From Sepiola atlantica (lineage: Eukaryota; Mollusca; Cephalopoda; Sepiida; Sepiolidae), in contig OY744544.1 in NCBI GenBank assembly GCA_963556195.1, positions 43,200,484 to 43,264,483 of the forward strand: a stretch of DNA of 64,000 bases. The letters are read 5' to 3'. The position numbers were made by a program, and so were the translations under genes. The first letter of the stretch is position 1. Every line of letters begins with the position of its first letter. Under the pieces are notes generated by a model that saw only the letters and a program-made list of their open reading frames with translations, searched no databases and had not been told where the DNA came from. Below are positions 20,406 through 30,655 of the stretch, piece after piece.

Positions 20406-20789
20406 AAAAATATAAAACAGACAAACAAAACTGATATATACATTTCTAAATTAAGGTTTTTCAAATAGTCATTTTTTTTCTAAATTAATTACAACATCCA
20501 AAGACATTTACAAACAACATAATTACCCAGATTAACATACCACACTAGGATCAAAAGACACAGACTATTTCACATAATAACCATGAGGAAACTGTCTAGA
20601 CCATGAAAATAGATTATTACGGTTCACCAGTTATGTAGTAACAAAAGAAGGAAAACAAAAATACACATAAGTAAATGTTAATAAGTACACAATCCTTTCT
20701 GCTATCCAACTATATTTGGCAAAAATAAACTTCAGTCTTTGTCTGACTTGTCCACCAAGTTTCAGTGATGAATGCGCAACAGTCTTTTA

Positions 20790-20893
20790 TCGTGATTCAA
20801 TGATATGTGGAGGACACTTTGATGATCGTTTCATAAGTAGACAGTGTAATCCTGACTGAGCTTTACACTCACCGGATCTTAACCCCCCTCATG
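20790..20893 (+). pseudogene. mariner/Tc1-like transposase fragment
   Basis: In one frame the sequence reads GHFDDRFISRQCNPD, an in-frame TGA where mariners usually have W, then ALHSPDLNPPHAF. The SPDLNP box is the diagnostic motif around the third catalytic acid of IS630/Tc1/mariner transposases. The homology stops at 20893, where the R4-like LINE 3' end begins, so the LINE inserted into or next to it. Confidence 0.7.
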
Positions 20894-20926
20894 CTTTTCT
20901 TTTACTTCAGTGTAAAGTCTCAGAAA

Positions 20927-20962
20927 TCAAGGGTTAGCCCCTTTCCTGGGGCTAACACTTGA
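20927..20962 (-). promoter_or_regulatory. 3' UTR hairpin of the R4-like LINE
   Basis: Outer stem TCAAG/CTTGA and inner stem GTTAGCCCC/GGGGCTAAC, with a 6-nt loop and one G-A mismatch. The copy at 61151-61180 keeps the pairing with a different inner stem. Such 3' structures are known recognition sites for the reverse transcriptase of R2-like elements; here that role is inferred. Confidence 0.7.
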
Positions 20963-21474
20963 TCTCTATATGAGATACATAGATATCCGAGTGTTCGACT
21001 AAAGTTTTCTCTTACCTTTCAAACGTTGAGTTAGTAAAAAAATGAAGAACATTAATTTTCCTCTCCTCAATTGATCAGTTAACTATGTTATAGTATGTCA
21101 TTCTTGTGGTCTCTTGGTATTACCAGATTTCAGGACAAGAATTCATCTCGTTTGGTTAAGTATCCTGCTAAGTTGAGGTAACATGACTAGGAGACGGTGC
21201 ACCATTCCTCATATGAGCCAGTGTGTAGCCGTTTTGAGGGGATCTTATTTTGGCTTCGAATGCTATGTTATTTTGAATATTTGGTCAGAGTTCATTTGTA
21301 GGGTGAAGTATCCTCATATCAGGTTGTCCTGACAAACCCTTTTACAGAGAAACCGAAGATACTCAAGGATGGTGTCGAGTAGGTAATTCAAACTCTTTAT
21401 TTTTTTTTTTCATTTTAATTTAGTTTATCTAAAGAGATCAAGGGGCCTACTCTTGAGACTAACACTTGATTTCC

Positions 21475-22839
21475 CTATGAGTAAAATTTATATCCGAGGG
21501 CTCTCTTAAGGATAGATGTGGTTCCTTTTAGGGCTGCTATCTGTACTTCCCTACAATTTGGTTTTCCGGGGATTGTTTCTAAGTATTTACTTAGATTTTT
21601 TTTCACCAGACCAGTTGCCCCCACTACAACCGGTATGATGTTTATTTCATCGAGGGACCATGTTATTTTTAGATCATTTTTGAGATCTTGGTATTTTGTT
21701 ATTTTTTCCCGTTCGGCTCTATTGAGACCGTAGTCATTTGGGACGGTTACATCAATGATGAGAGCAGTTTTATCTGGTTTGTTCCAGATGACAATGTCTG
21801 GTTTGATGGCCTTGTCTTTTATGTATCTGCCCGCCTGTATGTCTTTATCATAGAACACTGTCACTTTTCCATTCGATGTTATGGGTGGGGGTTCATGTTC
21901 CCAGATGTCCAGTGATCTTTCTAGCTGCATCTCTCCGCAGATCTTCCAATGTAGGTATTTACATACTTTGTTGTGGCGGGCAGTGTAATGGCCATCAGCC
22001 AAAAGGATCTTGCATCCAGACATTAGGTGGCTTGGACTTTCGGTGGCAGAGTGGCAGAACCTGCACTGGTCAGTTTTTTGTAGACCCGCCATTTTCTTAA
22101 ATCCATTAGTAAGTAGGCCTTGGTCTTGTGCCGCTATTAATATCCGTTCCTCATCGAACGGGAAGTTGCCACTCTTGAGCCATTGTAGTGAAGCCTCCTT
22201 GTCGATATAGCTCTGGTTGAGTTCTTCAATGAACTTTCCTGCTCTTTTATTATTTCGCCATCCTTCTAGTCTGGTCTTCAGCTCCTTTTTCGTGTACTCC
22301 TCCCTCTTCTTGCGCGCGATCAGGGTTGCTGGGTTGTTATCATCTTCGCTAGTGTTCTCCAGTGTGTTACCACTGAAATTATCGGCTAGTTTTGTTGTTG
22401 AGGTCTGCTGAGGAAGGTATTTGGTGTGATGTTCATTCACCATTCTCATTTTTTGATCACAGGAGCTCTTTATATATTGTCCCACACTGACCATTGAGGC
22501 TCGGTAGGCATGATTGATCTCAATGAGGCCCAGACCACCTTCTCTTCGCGGTAAGTAAAGTCTGTCCATACACTGATGTCGGTAAATGACTTTATTTAAG
22601 GCAAGCATTTTCCGAGTTTTTGTGTCTAGTTTGTTGATGTAGCCTTGTGGCCAATCGATAATGCCGAACCCGTAGGAGACGACAGGTATTGCCAGTTGGT
22701 TTATGGCAGTTATTTTATTTTTTGATGAGAGTTCAGATGTGAGGATCTGTGTGGTTATCTTAATGTCTATCAAAACAATCCCTAGATTATTCCTGAACTG
22801 CAGAGAGACATCACAGCCCAAATCAGGGCAGCGTGTCAA
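21475..22839 (-). CDS. R2/R4-type LINE ORF C-terminal half: CCHC finger + restriction-like endonuclease
   Basis: An open frame of 454 codons with no stop or frameshift. The first codon is TTG at an upstream stop boundary and not a true start; the reverse transcriptase is missing by 5' truncation. Residues 41-110 are the post-RT linker (INQLAIPVVSYGFGIIDW, RLYLPRREGGLGLIEI), typical of site-specific LINEs with restriction-like nuclease. A CCHC finger follows: C259, C262, H271, C276. The nuclease core is KPDIVIWN (P347, D348), then IIDVTVPND with D363 about 14 residues later, then KYQDL (K382, Y383), as in the PD-(D/E)XK endonucleases of the R2, R4/Dong and NeSL groups. In such elements this domain nicks the target for target-primed reverse transcription in the nucleus. 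The intact frame suggests a fairly recent insertion. R4/Dong-like assignment is by pattern and needs a tree. Confidence 0.9.
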   Translation of the reverse strand: MTRCPDLGCDVSLQFRNNLGIVLIDIKITTQILTSELSSKNKITAINQLAIPVVSYGFGIIDWPQGYINKLDTKTRKMLALNKVIYRHQCMDRLYLPRREGGLGLIEINHAYRASMVSVGQYIKSSCDQKMRMVNEHHTKYLPQQTSTTKLADNFSGNTLENTSEDDNNPATLIARKKREEYTKKELKTRLEGWRNNKRAGKFIEELNQSYIDKEASLQWLKSGNFPFDEERILIAAQDQGLLTNGFKKMAGLQKTDQCRFCHSATESPSHLMSGCKILLADGHYTARHNKVCKYLHWKICGEMQLERSLDIWEHEPPPITSNGKVTVFYDKDIQAGRYIKDKAIKPDIVIWNKPDKTALIIDVTVPNDYGLNRAEREKITKYQDLKNDLKITWSLDEINIIPVVVGATGLVKKNLSKYLETIPGKPNCREVQIAALKGTTSILKRALGYKFYS

Positions 22840-22879
22840 AAGTTATTGACAATCTTGCTCATCATATCCAGGTGTGCTT

Positions 22880-22955
22880 ATCATTGAATGGTGATACAAA
22901 GATTGAACATTCGTGATTGAAACTTGGTGGGCAAGTCAGGCAGAGATTGAAGATG
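22880..22955 (-). repeat. Inverted copy of 20725-20780
   Basis: The minus strand reads CTGACTTGCCCACCAAGTTT, and the plus strand at about 20745 reads CTGACTTGTCCACCAAGTTT. The flanks also match loosely. Family unknown. Confidence 0.7.
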
Positions 22956-23027
22956 ATTTGTATCAAGCAGGGTTGGATTGCAGAAAGGATTCTGAATTTT
23001 ATTAACGATTCTATGGGTATCATTTTT

Positions 23028-23044
23028 TTTGGGGGGGGGGGGGG
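23028..23044. repeat. Poly(G) run
   Basis: A 16-17 base G homopolymer preceded by a T-run. Similar G-runs at 28543, 38672 and 47191 suggest decayed tails or slippage. Confidence 0.8.
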
Positions 23045-23439
23045 TAACCTATACCTTAATCCTTAAATGCTTTTTGTTTCAAATATGACACATTCCAATA
23101 TAATATTCAATGAAAATATGTCAAACTGCAACTTGTTTCACATTTGAATGAGCCTGTTGGCAAGTATGAGTAGGTATTAGTATGATGTTGCATCAGCACA
23201 CTCGCTAAATCGGTAATCAGTATCTTCAGTGATAATTTGTTTTTCAAACCGATATAAAAAATAAAGCATAAAATAAAGAGGTTAAATTTGCAGTCTACAT
23301 ACAGTCACACAAATCAGAAAATAATCTCAGGAAAATTTCCTGATAGGCATTTGCTAAGTTATCAGAAATGGAGATTCAAAGTCAATAATTTTTGCTGGAC
23401 TCGGGAAATTTTTTAGTTAACATCTGGTTGCCTTTGGCT

Positions 23440-23625
23440 GGGATGTGGTATCTGTTCTGATACTGCATTTCATCTTTTCTCGGTGATGCAGAGGTCCTTC
23501 TAGACTGAGGCAATTTTAATTTTTGTTCCAATCCAGAGTTCTCCTTTTTGGGGAGATGAATTTTCCTCACATAAAAAACCGACCTTGTGTCTAACTGCGT
23601 TTGTGAGGAGGCAAGTAAATAGGAA
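23440..23625 (+). mobile_element. SINE-like dispersed repeat 'S', copy 3 (partial)
   Basis: TATCTGTTCTGATACTGCAT at the start and CCTTGTGTCTAACTGCG...GAGGAGGCAAGTAAAT at the end match family S. The middle is shorter than in copies 1 and 2. Confidence 0.6.
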
Positions 23626-24359
23626 CGAACGCTCCACATCTGGTTGTGATGATGAGAATAGTAATCCAAATAATCTAATTTATCAATCCTTATCTAAAAA
23701 AATTCCGAAACAAAAAACTATCGAAATTCATCAAGATTATTGGAGTCTATGATTATGAGAATATTTACTCAAAAATATTAGCCTATTTAAAAAAGACTCT
23801 TTTTTATGTGGGGTGATTGCAAAGAAGCACCTGAACAAGAATAATGCTACAAAAACAAAATCTTAAGCATGACTTCGATCCATCATCTTGTACAGTCATA
23901 AGGAACCTGCCCTCCTTTTGAATTTCCGTAGAGAACACTTAATTTCATAATTATACAGACATAATAGCTTTTCATTAACAAAAAAAAAAATATGTTCGGA
24001 ATCGGGATGATAGTTGGAAAAATGACTCACGTTCCTTGCCCTACCTTACCTGTCAAATAAGATTCAGTTTTTTTTTAGCCATCAAGTTTTGGAATTTAAT
24101 GTTCAGATCCTTTCCCATTAACCAAGTAATTTTTTTAAAAGTCATAAAAATGACTAGAGTTGTCAAAAATATTGATTTCAAACCATACAATATTATTTTG
24201 CATTATTTCAAATGATACAATTTTCACTACTCGTTTGATGTTCGTTTTTTTTATATATGGTCATTTAAAAAAAAAATTTGCAGTTGTAAAAAGACTGGAG
24301 TAGGTCAAAAATTAGAAATACCTGTGAAAATCACTGTAGATTTTTATAATAATATTGTG

Positions 24360-24790
24360 TGACCACTTCTCGTGTGTATGTGTGTTTCTCGCCTAAACAG
24401 GACTTCTGCTATCTGCTATTAATCGAAAATGCAATAGCATAAAATGAAACAATTTTTTTAAAATCCTATTTAAAAAATTAATCCACTAGAATGAATTTCT
24501 TTTTCATCATAAACAAGTCAACCATTTGCTAATAAGGTAAAAGGAAAAAATTATTTTGTGACTCTTCGAAATTTGAAAGGAATTTGGAGGCATTAAACTA
24601 TCATTTCTGACTTAAAATTTCTTAGCAAATCTTAAAAATAGATTGAAACTTCTGGAAGCTATTTACATGCAGTACTTTCATAAAGAGAGATTAAAACAAC
24701 TTTACCGTAACAAAATTAGTTATAGTTTTATAATAATTTCATTCCATTAATAATTTAATGACAATACTTATTTTTTTCTTAAAATTTGTA
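24360..24790 (+). repeat. AT-rich dispersed repeat 'H', copy 1
   Basis: Matches 46570-47060 in the same orientation and 59260-59650 in reverse. Landmarks: ATTAATCGAAAATGCAATAG, AAACAAGTCA, AGGAATTTGGAGGCATTAAA, TTAGTTATAGTTTTATAA. No coding frame. Its neighbours suggest it is the body of Helitron-like elements. 23680-24350 before it and 24790-25220 after it hold nothing recognised. Confidence 0.75.
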
Positions 24791-25221
24791 TGAAAACAGA
24801 AACAAAAAACGGTATAGTAAAAAAATAATGAAAGTAGGTACAGCTAGTTAGAAGTGCTATTGCTTTATTTATCTTTTACTTATATAATCATACATTTCAT
24901 TTATTCTAATATAGTGATTCTATTTGTTTTAATCTTGTATTTATACAAGCCACTATAGTAAAATCACCAGTAACTTTTGTGTTGATAATAGAACTAGCAA
25001 AGAAATGACTAAACATGCATGGTTTTTGCACACCTATTTTAATTCTACTTCTTAATAATGTTCTTGTACAAATCTGATGCCGCGTCAATCTTACAAGTCT
25101 GATATTTGTCTCACCTTGGTCAGAAGGCTGCCTTTTCTGAAGAATAAAGATAGGGAGTGTGGATGGCTTCTCCAGAGAATTTATTTGGAGTAAACTCAAA
25201 CACCCTCCTTACTGCTGGGCA

Positions 25222-25243
25222 GTGTGTGTGTGTGTGTGTGTGT
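25222..25243. repeat. (GT)n microsatellite
   Basis: About eleven GT units. Confidence 0.9.
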
Positions 25244-25314
25244 TTAGCTTTTCTGCCTTCTTGGTCTTCAACCTGTGAATTGCTGGGACGGCGAAATCCA
25301 CAAGTTAGCAGTTT

Positions 25315-25770
25315 TTCTCTTCTTTTTCTCTTCTTCTTCTTCGTCCGGTGTTGGTATTTAGGGTGCTACGGGTGTCTCGGATACTGAGGTGGGCAACATC
25401 AGGCAATGTCTCGCGCATTACCTCCATGCAATCCGATTTAAACAGTTGACATCAGTCAGGTTGCGTGCAGCTATATTGCTTCTTACGCACTCGGTCAGGT
25501 CTTCCTCAGTCTACCACGCCCCTCGTACCCGGGATATCTAGACGCATGATGGAATTGATGCAAGATGTGGCACGCTGTACATGGCCATACCCTATAAGAT
25601 GCCGAGCGTGTAAGGCATCCGTAATCTCATCAATACCAAGCTTCTGATAAGCACGATGGGTGGGAGGGATCCGTTCCCCCAGTTTGCATCCGCACGTCCA
25701 CCTGACCGTAACACGATCATTACGAAGTGTTTGGGAGCCATGTCTTACTGCCATGCAAGATATTTATTAT
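25315..25770 (-). pseudogene. RTE-like LINE ORF2 C-terminus with (GAA)n tail
   Basis: The minus-strand frame 25754-25506 encodes LRNDRVTVRWTCGCKLGERI, THRAYQKLGIDEITDAL, ARHLIGYGHVQRA and LDIPGTRGVVD, the RTE tail signature (MLRWICGV...RLRWFGHV...G.RGR). The 3' part runs to about 25315 and ends in GAAGAAGAAGAAGAGAAA on the minus strand, a short triplet tail. Truncated and dead. Confidence 0.75.
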
Positions 25771-25771
25771 T

Positions 25772-25773
25772 AT

Positions 25774-25808
<35 letters not shown>
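25772..25808. repeat. (TAG)n microsatellite
   Basis: Eleven or so TAG triplets, preceded by ATTATTATT. It lies just upstream of the minus-strand RTE fragment. Confidence 0.9.
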
Positions 25809-26083
25809 CTCACTAGGAGTTCTCACACAGATCATCGTCAGACAACTTGGGAGTGGGAGAACCTTTTCACCAAACCAAAGTTTGTTTTGTTTTAATAAAA
25901 TTTATAGATTTTTGATCAAAATTACATATAAAATATTTGTGGCGACACCAAAAAATAAGACATTAAACTGCAATCGGTGATCTAACTCTAAATTATGCTT
26001 TGAGCAAAGTGCTGTTGTGCCTTAAACATAAAAACTCTGAGCCATTCTGACCCATTAAGAGCCGCAACTATTGAATTTAGTAG

Positions 26084-26126
26084 TTAGTTCAAGATCAACT
26101 TGTCAGATCAGTTGATCTTGAACTAA
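26084..26126. repeat. Perfect 17-bp hairpin
   Basis: TTAGTTCAAGATCAACT and its exact reverse complement are separated by 9 nt. No U-tract follows and no RNA gene is adjacent. Confidence 0.7.
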
Positions 26127-26187
26127 ATAAATAGATATCAGAACCAAGAATTGGTATATAAGCAGGCTGGGGTGTTCTATAGTGTTT

Positions 26188-26275
26188 AAATGGGAAAGTC
26201 GATTCTCTGGGGTCTGATTGGTTACAAGTCCATGAGTGGACATTCTAGTATATAAATATTGCTTCATCCAAGCAA
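26188..26275 (+). repeat. Dispersed repeat shared with 10430-10525
   Basis: See the partner copy; GGGAAAGTCGATTCTCT and GGACATTCTAGTATATAAAT are the shared blocks. Confidence 0.7.
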
Positions 26276-26589
26276 ACAACTATATGTTGTCTTGTTGTAT
26301 AACTAAAATATTTATATACAATTGTTTGAAAAAAAAAGAATATCTTTAAACTTTTCATCTTGCAAATCACCCAACTACAAAACGAAGGATCTGGCATTAA
26401 GTAACCCACAAGAACTGATGTGCAAACAGAAAAGAAACAAATCTAAATTTCTATTACTTTTCTAAGAATTCCTTGATATAAAATAAAATCTGTCTGAAAG
26501 TATATGCATGCAAAATAAAATGTTCGACATTAACTAACCCACCAAAGAACTATCAAGTGAAAAGTAATTTCAAGGAAAAAGATGAGGAA

Positions 26590-26980
26590 TGCCAAGCTCC
26601 AGCCCATATCGTTGTATCCCTGTGCTTTTTGATTTATAATTATTTCAACGGAATGTGTTCCGATAAACTTATTGCATTTGTGCTCCAACCCGATTCATCT
26701 GACTAGCTGGTAAATCCCACCCTTTCACTATAGATAGATGCTGGAAAATTTTCTACTCTGATAACTTCTTTCCTCAACCACTTCCCCTTGGAATTCTCTC
26801 TCTGCTCCCTAGATAATATCAACATGCAGAAATTTAAATGTAATGTGAACAAACATCTTGCTGCCTAACTCCCCACTCAGATTGCCCCACTATAAATCTA
26901 GACCCTACCACAATAGCCCCTTATGCTTCAGTTGCAATATGCCTTGTTTTGGGGTGAAAAAAAAAAAGAAAACGAATAAA
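26590..26980 (+). pseudogene. CR1/jockey-like LINE 3' end
   Basis: Aligns with 5900-6290 and 34476-34860: CCAAGCTCCAGCCCATATCG, AATTATTTCAACGGAATGTG, TCAACATGCAGAAATTTAAA, TGTAATGTGAACAAACATCT, then an A-rich tail with AATAAA. It encodes broken pieces of the C-terminus (HRIVVSLCF, LLPQPLPLGILSLL). Heavily 5'-truncated. Confidence 0.8.
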
Positions 26981-27099
26981 TAAAAAAAATCAAAGAGCAA
27001 AAACAGGAGGAGGAAAATAAAACTTGGGAAAAATTAAATTCCGGCCACCATGACAGGGAAGCATAAGAAAATTAAAGTTTCCGTTTGGTCTAGCAGCAC

Positions 27100-27587
27100 A
27101 AATGGACCATAATACTTAACTGTTGCCTTTAAACTTTAACTCAAGCCAAAAATTATTAAACCAATCGATAATTTAAAGGTTTCAAAATTACTTTGAAATT
27201 TTTAATGGTCACAAAATAGTAAACTAGCAAACCATATAAAGTTATCTGGTGAGAGTTTGCAAGTTAGCTGAATAGCATTGAAGCTGATATGTGAAACTTT
27301 GATTCTGACTTGCCAATTTTCATTCGTTATTTTTGTACCATCTTATTGTCAATACAATAACGTACTTCGCTACATTTTTTTTAATTATGTAGTCTCGCCC
27401 AGACAACTGGTAATATGAAAACATTTTTCAATTATGACTGAAAAATCTAGATCAGCAAGGGGAATAACTCATATTTTAATTGAATATAAAAATAGTTTTC
27501 TTTCTGTATAGTTGAAAAAATGTGTAAACAAATAAAAATTAAAATGACTTCATTGCATCCCGAGCAACGCCAGATAGGTACAGCTAG
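27100..27587 (+). mobile_element. Helitron-like element, 3' end at CTAG
   Basis: The end at 27558-27588 reads CCCGAGCAACGCCAGATAGG then TACAG, CTAG and T. The preceding 80 bp, with AATGTGTAAACAAATAAAAA, match the end at 59930-60047. The 5' boundary is not defined. Confidence 0.55.
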
Positions 27588-27828
27588 TTATCTATTAATA
27601 AAAAAAAATGTCTGACATCTGTTTATTCCGTGAGCGTTCGAAATTCCAAAAATGATTTTGATGTCTTTAAACAATAACTTCAAGAATAAACTGTTCTTTG
27701 ATATGACATGCAGAAATTCATGTTTTAGGAGCAAAAATGAACCATGTTAGCTAGAAAATTCGAAAGGCATAAAGATCACTTTCGAATTTCAAAAGCTAAA
27801 CGCATGCGAGCCATTTTTTTTTTTATAT

Positions 27829-28380
27829 TAACTCGCTATACCTACTTGGAGTTTCCTGGGATGCAATTAACTCATTTTAGCTTTTAACTTTTATTTGTTT
27901 GCACATTTGTAAACTTAAGATAGACAACTATTATTACATTCTTCAATTAAAAATGAGTTATTCACCTTGCTGATTTTTATTTCTTGGTGATTATTTTAAA
28001 ATGTTTCATTTTAGCAATCGTATGAGCTGGACAAAGTAATTTTTAAATAAATTGTAACTAAATACATTATTATATTGCCAACAAATCGGTACAACAATAA
28101 CAAATGAAAACTGGCCAGACAGAAACAAAGTTTGATTTGTCAGTTTAAATTTTGGTTTGATTTTGAAAATCCGATACAATAACTTTATATTAGATAATGG
28201 TCGACTTGTTTACTATATCGCAACGGTTCGAAATTCGAAAGCCTTTAAACGGTCGATGAGAAAGTAATTCCTGGCTTGAATTAAAGTTTAAAGACAAAAA
28301 TTAATCATTTTGGCTTTAAACTTTGATGTATATAAACCAAAGGAAAAAAAAACCATTAATTTTCGAACGAGCCTCTGTCA
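27829..28380 (-). mobile_element. Helitron-like element, minus orientation
   Basis: The left end AACTCGCTATACCTACTTGG then CCTGGGATGCA is a damaged minus-strand version of the same terminus, and GCACATTTGTAAACTTAAG-type sequence follows. The body is AT-rich and non-coding; 28381-28690 holds nothing recognised apart from a 14-bp G-run. Confidence 0.4.
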
Positions 28381-28696
28381 TATCCAAGAATCAAATATTC
28401 CTCACCCCTAACCTATCCTCGCCGATGAACCACTGTTACAAATCAGAACTTAAGATGACCTGCTTAAAATTGTGATGGCAGTTTTGATGCGAGCATCAAG
28501 TATAGAGGTAGGGTGGGACGTGTTGGGGAATGTACAAAGTTAGGGGGGGGGGGGGTTATTCATGAATTATGCTGAGGAAATACGTTCACCGTGAGTCAGT
28601 CATGAGTTCAGAGTTGGCCGCTTCATACAGATGACGTCATTAATAGGAAAAAAACAAGAATGGATGTTTTTGAGATTCTCCATTAAATATGCGTGT

Positions 28697-28985
28697 TTAA
28701 AGATGAAAATGGTATTTAAAAGTAAAGCCTAACAGACAACCAAAGAAAATGCTATTTGAAACTGAAGCGTGACAGACCAAACAAAATGTTATGTTAAATT
28801 CAAGCATGACAGACCAACGAAAATGCTATTTGAAACTGAAGCGCGACAGACCAACGAAAATGCTATTTTAAATTGAAGCGTGACAGACCAGCAAAGAAAA
28901 TGCTATTTTAAACTGAAATGTGACAGACCATCAAATAAAATGCTATTTTAAACTTAAGTGTGACAGACCAAAGGAAATGGTATTC
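28697..28985. repeat. ~37-bp minisatellite, ~7 degenerate units
   Basis: The unit is AAAATGCTATTTGAAACTGA then AGCGTGACAGACCAACG, with 35-41 bp variants. It belongs to the same family as the larger array at 36782-37440. Confidence 0.9.
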
Positions 28986-29775
28986 AAAGCACAATCCAGA
29001 CCTCCACTGGAAGGATACAAAGAGTACTGGAATCTTAAGGAGACTTATTGCCACTTAAATTCCAGAGTAACTCAATGACCGTTACCAGCGAGAAATCGAT
29101 AGTAAACTGCTGTTACGAGAATACAAAATGATTTGCAACAATTATTGAAAAAGCGGAGAGTACTGAAAATCTAGTGAGACTTGTCACTCAAAACCAGAGA
29201 ACACCACCTGTTGTTACCAGTGAGCAATCACTGATAATGATCAGTGTGAAAACTTCTAGTGAATACATAATTTATATAATAATTTATGATGCTAAGGCAT
29301 TTCATGTTCATAACTACGTTATCACCTTTCACATACATTAAAAAAATGAGATTGTCCGATCAGCAAAGATGGTGATTAATCTGATGTCACTAAAGTAAAG
29401 AACTCTGACTTTACCCATTTTAAAATGAATTGTTCCAAAATCAAATGTTGTCGTCCCATCAGCTAAAACAGAACAATTTTAAATATATTTCAAAAAGTGA
29501 CATTCGTTTTAACGATTTGAAGAATATTTAACTGACATTTATTTTTACCGTTAAGAAAATGGAATATTTATTGTTTTAAAAAGACTTTAATTGCTACCAT
29601 TTTAAATAAATTCGTTATATTTATGGAAAGAATATTTAGCTGACAATGACAATTATTTTTTCTTAATAGTATTGAACCTGAGAGACATTTATTATTTCAA
29701 AAGGAATATTATTTTTAACATTAAATTATACAGATTGATTTAAAAAGCATCATGGAATTTCCACGAGGTCCCACT
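28986..29775. other. Unassigned AT-rich stretch
   Basis: A few loosely repeated AT-rich phrases (TTTAAAAAGACTTTAATTG and similar) but no coding frame or shared repeat was recognised. Confidence 0.3.
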
Positions 29776-29779
29776 AGTA

Positions 29780-29882
29780 ATAATAATGGCATTACGCCGG
29801 TTTAAGATCAACATATTAAACGACGTTGAGCCTGTTCAGTACTTAGATGAGCAACCATTTGGGAATACAAGATGTTGCATCT
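29780..29882 (+). pseudogene. 5S rRNA-derived sequence, second copy
   Basis: Reads TGGCATTACGCCGGTTTAAG, ATTAAACGACGTTGAGCC, TGTTCAGTACTTAGATGAGC, AACCATTTGGGAATACAAGA, in the order of a 5S rRNA from about position 15 to the 3' end. The A box is damaged (TATTAAACG). The downstream 60 bp differ from those after the 10.2-kb copy, so the two are not clearly one SINE family. Confidence 0.72.
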
Positions 29883-29959
29883 AAAACCAGGTCCTAGTTG
29901 TCTTGGAAGCCGAGGGTCGGCTACCAATCTGAGAATACAACAAATTTAACAGACAGTCC

Positions 29960-30655
29960 TTTCTTTTTTACTTATAGTCACCCCAAAAAGGCGCATTGCC
30001 AGAGATGAAAGAGGCTACCGTGAATTAGGGGCCAAATTTATAGGGGGCATCCTAAGTGGGGAGTTGTTTAGCAAGATGCTTATTCACATTACATTTAAGT
30101 TTCTGCATGTTGATACAGTCGGGGGAAACAGGGAGCACTGAGGGAATTCCAAAGGCAAGCAGTTCGAGGAAAGAAGCTATTAAAGTAGAAAGCTTTCTGG
30201 CATGTGAGAACCTCTACAGTGAAGGGATGGGATTGCTGATTGTCGGATTGGTGGGGAGTATTTACGTTGAGGGAGTACAATTGCAGCAAGTTCGTCGGAG
30301 CACATTCCATTGAAGTACTTGTAAAACAAGCACAGGGATGCAACATTGCGGCGATTGGACAGGGGCTAGAGCTTAGTAGATAGTGCGGGAACTATTAGAT
30401 TAAAGGCTCTTTTTTGGACCCTGTCTAAGAAGGAGAGACTAGTGGTTGATGCACCAGCCCATATGTGGCAACAATACTTCATGCATGGGTGAATGGTGGC
30501 TTTGTAGAGGTATATGATACTAGCAAGTGAGAGAAGTTTTCTAGCTTGGTAGAGGGAGCCCACCTTCTTTGCAGCCGACTTCTAAGTATATGGTCCAATT
30601 CATATTACCTGTGAATGTTCTGAGTCATTCGTTGTGATTTGCACTGACCAGACAC
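29960..30655 (-). pseudogene. CR1/jockey-like LINE, C-terminal part
   Basis: The minus strand reads TFTGNMNW near 30600, then MGSLYQARKLLSLASIIYLY, KATIHPCMKYCCHIWAGAST, LSFLDRVQKRAFNLIVPAL (30563-30366) and, after a frame change, CFTSTSMECAPTNLLQLY and FFPRTACLWNSLSAPCFPRL (30346-30095). The tail resembles TTTTTGGGGTGA near 29980, as in the 26.6-kb copy. Several stops and shifts make it inactive. Confidence 0.85.

Larger units (their letters stand above)
20894..22839 (-). mobile_element. R2/R4-type LINE, 5'-truncated, with 3' UTR
   Basis: The element runs from the truncated ORF (22839 to 21475) into a 580-bp 3' UTR that ends near 20894 in GTAAAAGAAAAGC without poly(A). The UTR is confirmed by the plus-strand copy at 60700-61215. 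It contains two hairpin modules, one directly after the stop codon (21438-21469) and one near the 3' end (20927-20962). The flanks at 20725-20780 and 22880-22955 are inverted copies of each other. Confidence 0.85.

Noticed and set aside
21518..22411. Five plus-strand frames opposite the R4-like ORF
   Set aside because: Antisense shadows of the well-supported minus-strand frame.
23382..23669. 95-codon minus-strand frame
   Set aside because: It lies antisense over the SINE-like repeat S and shows no domain.
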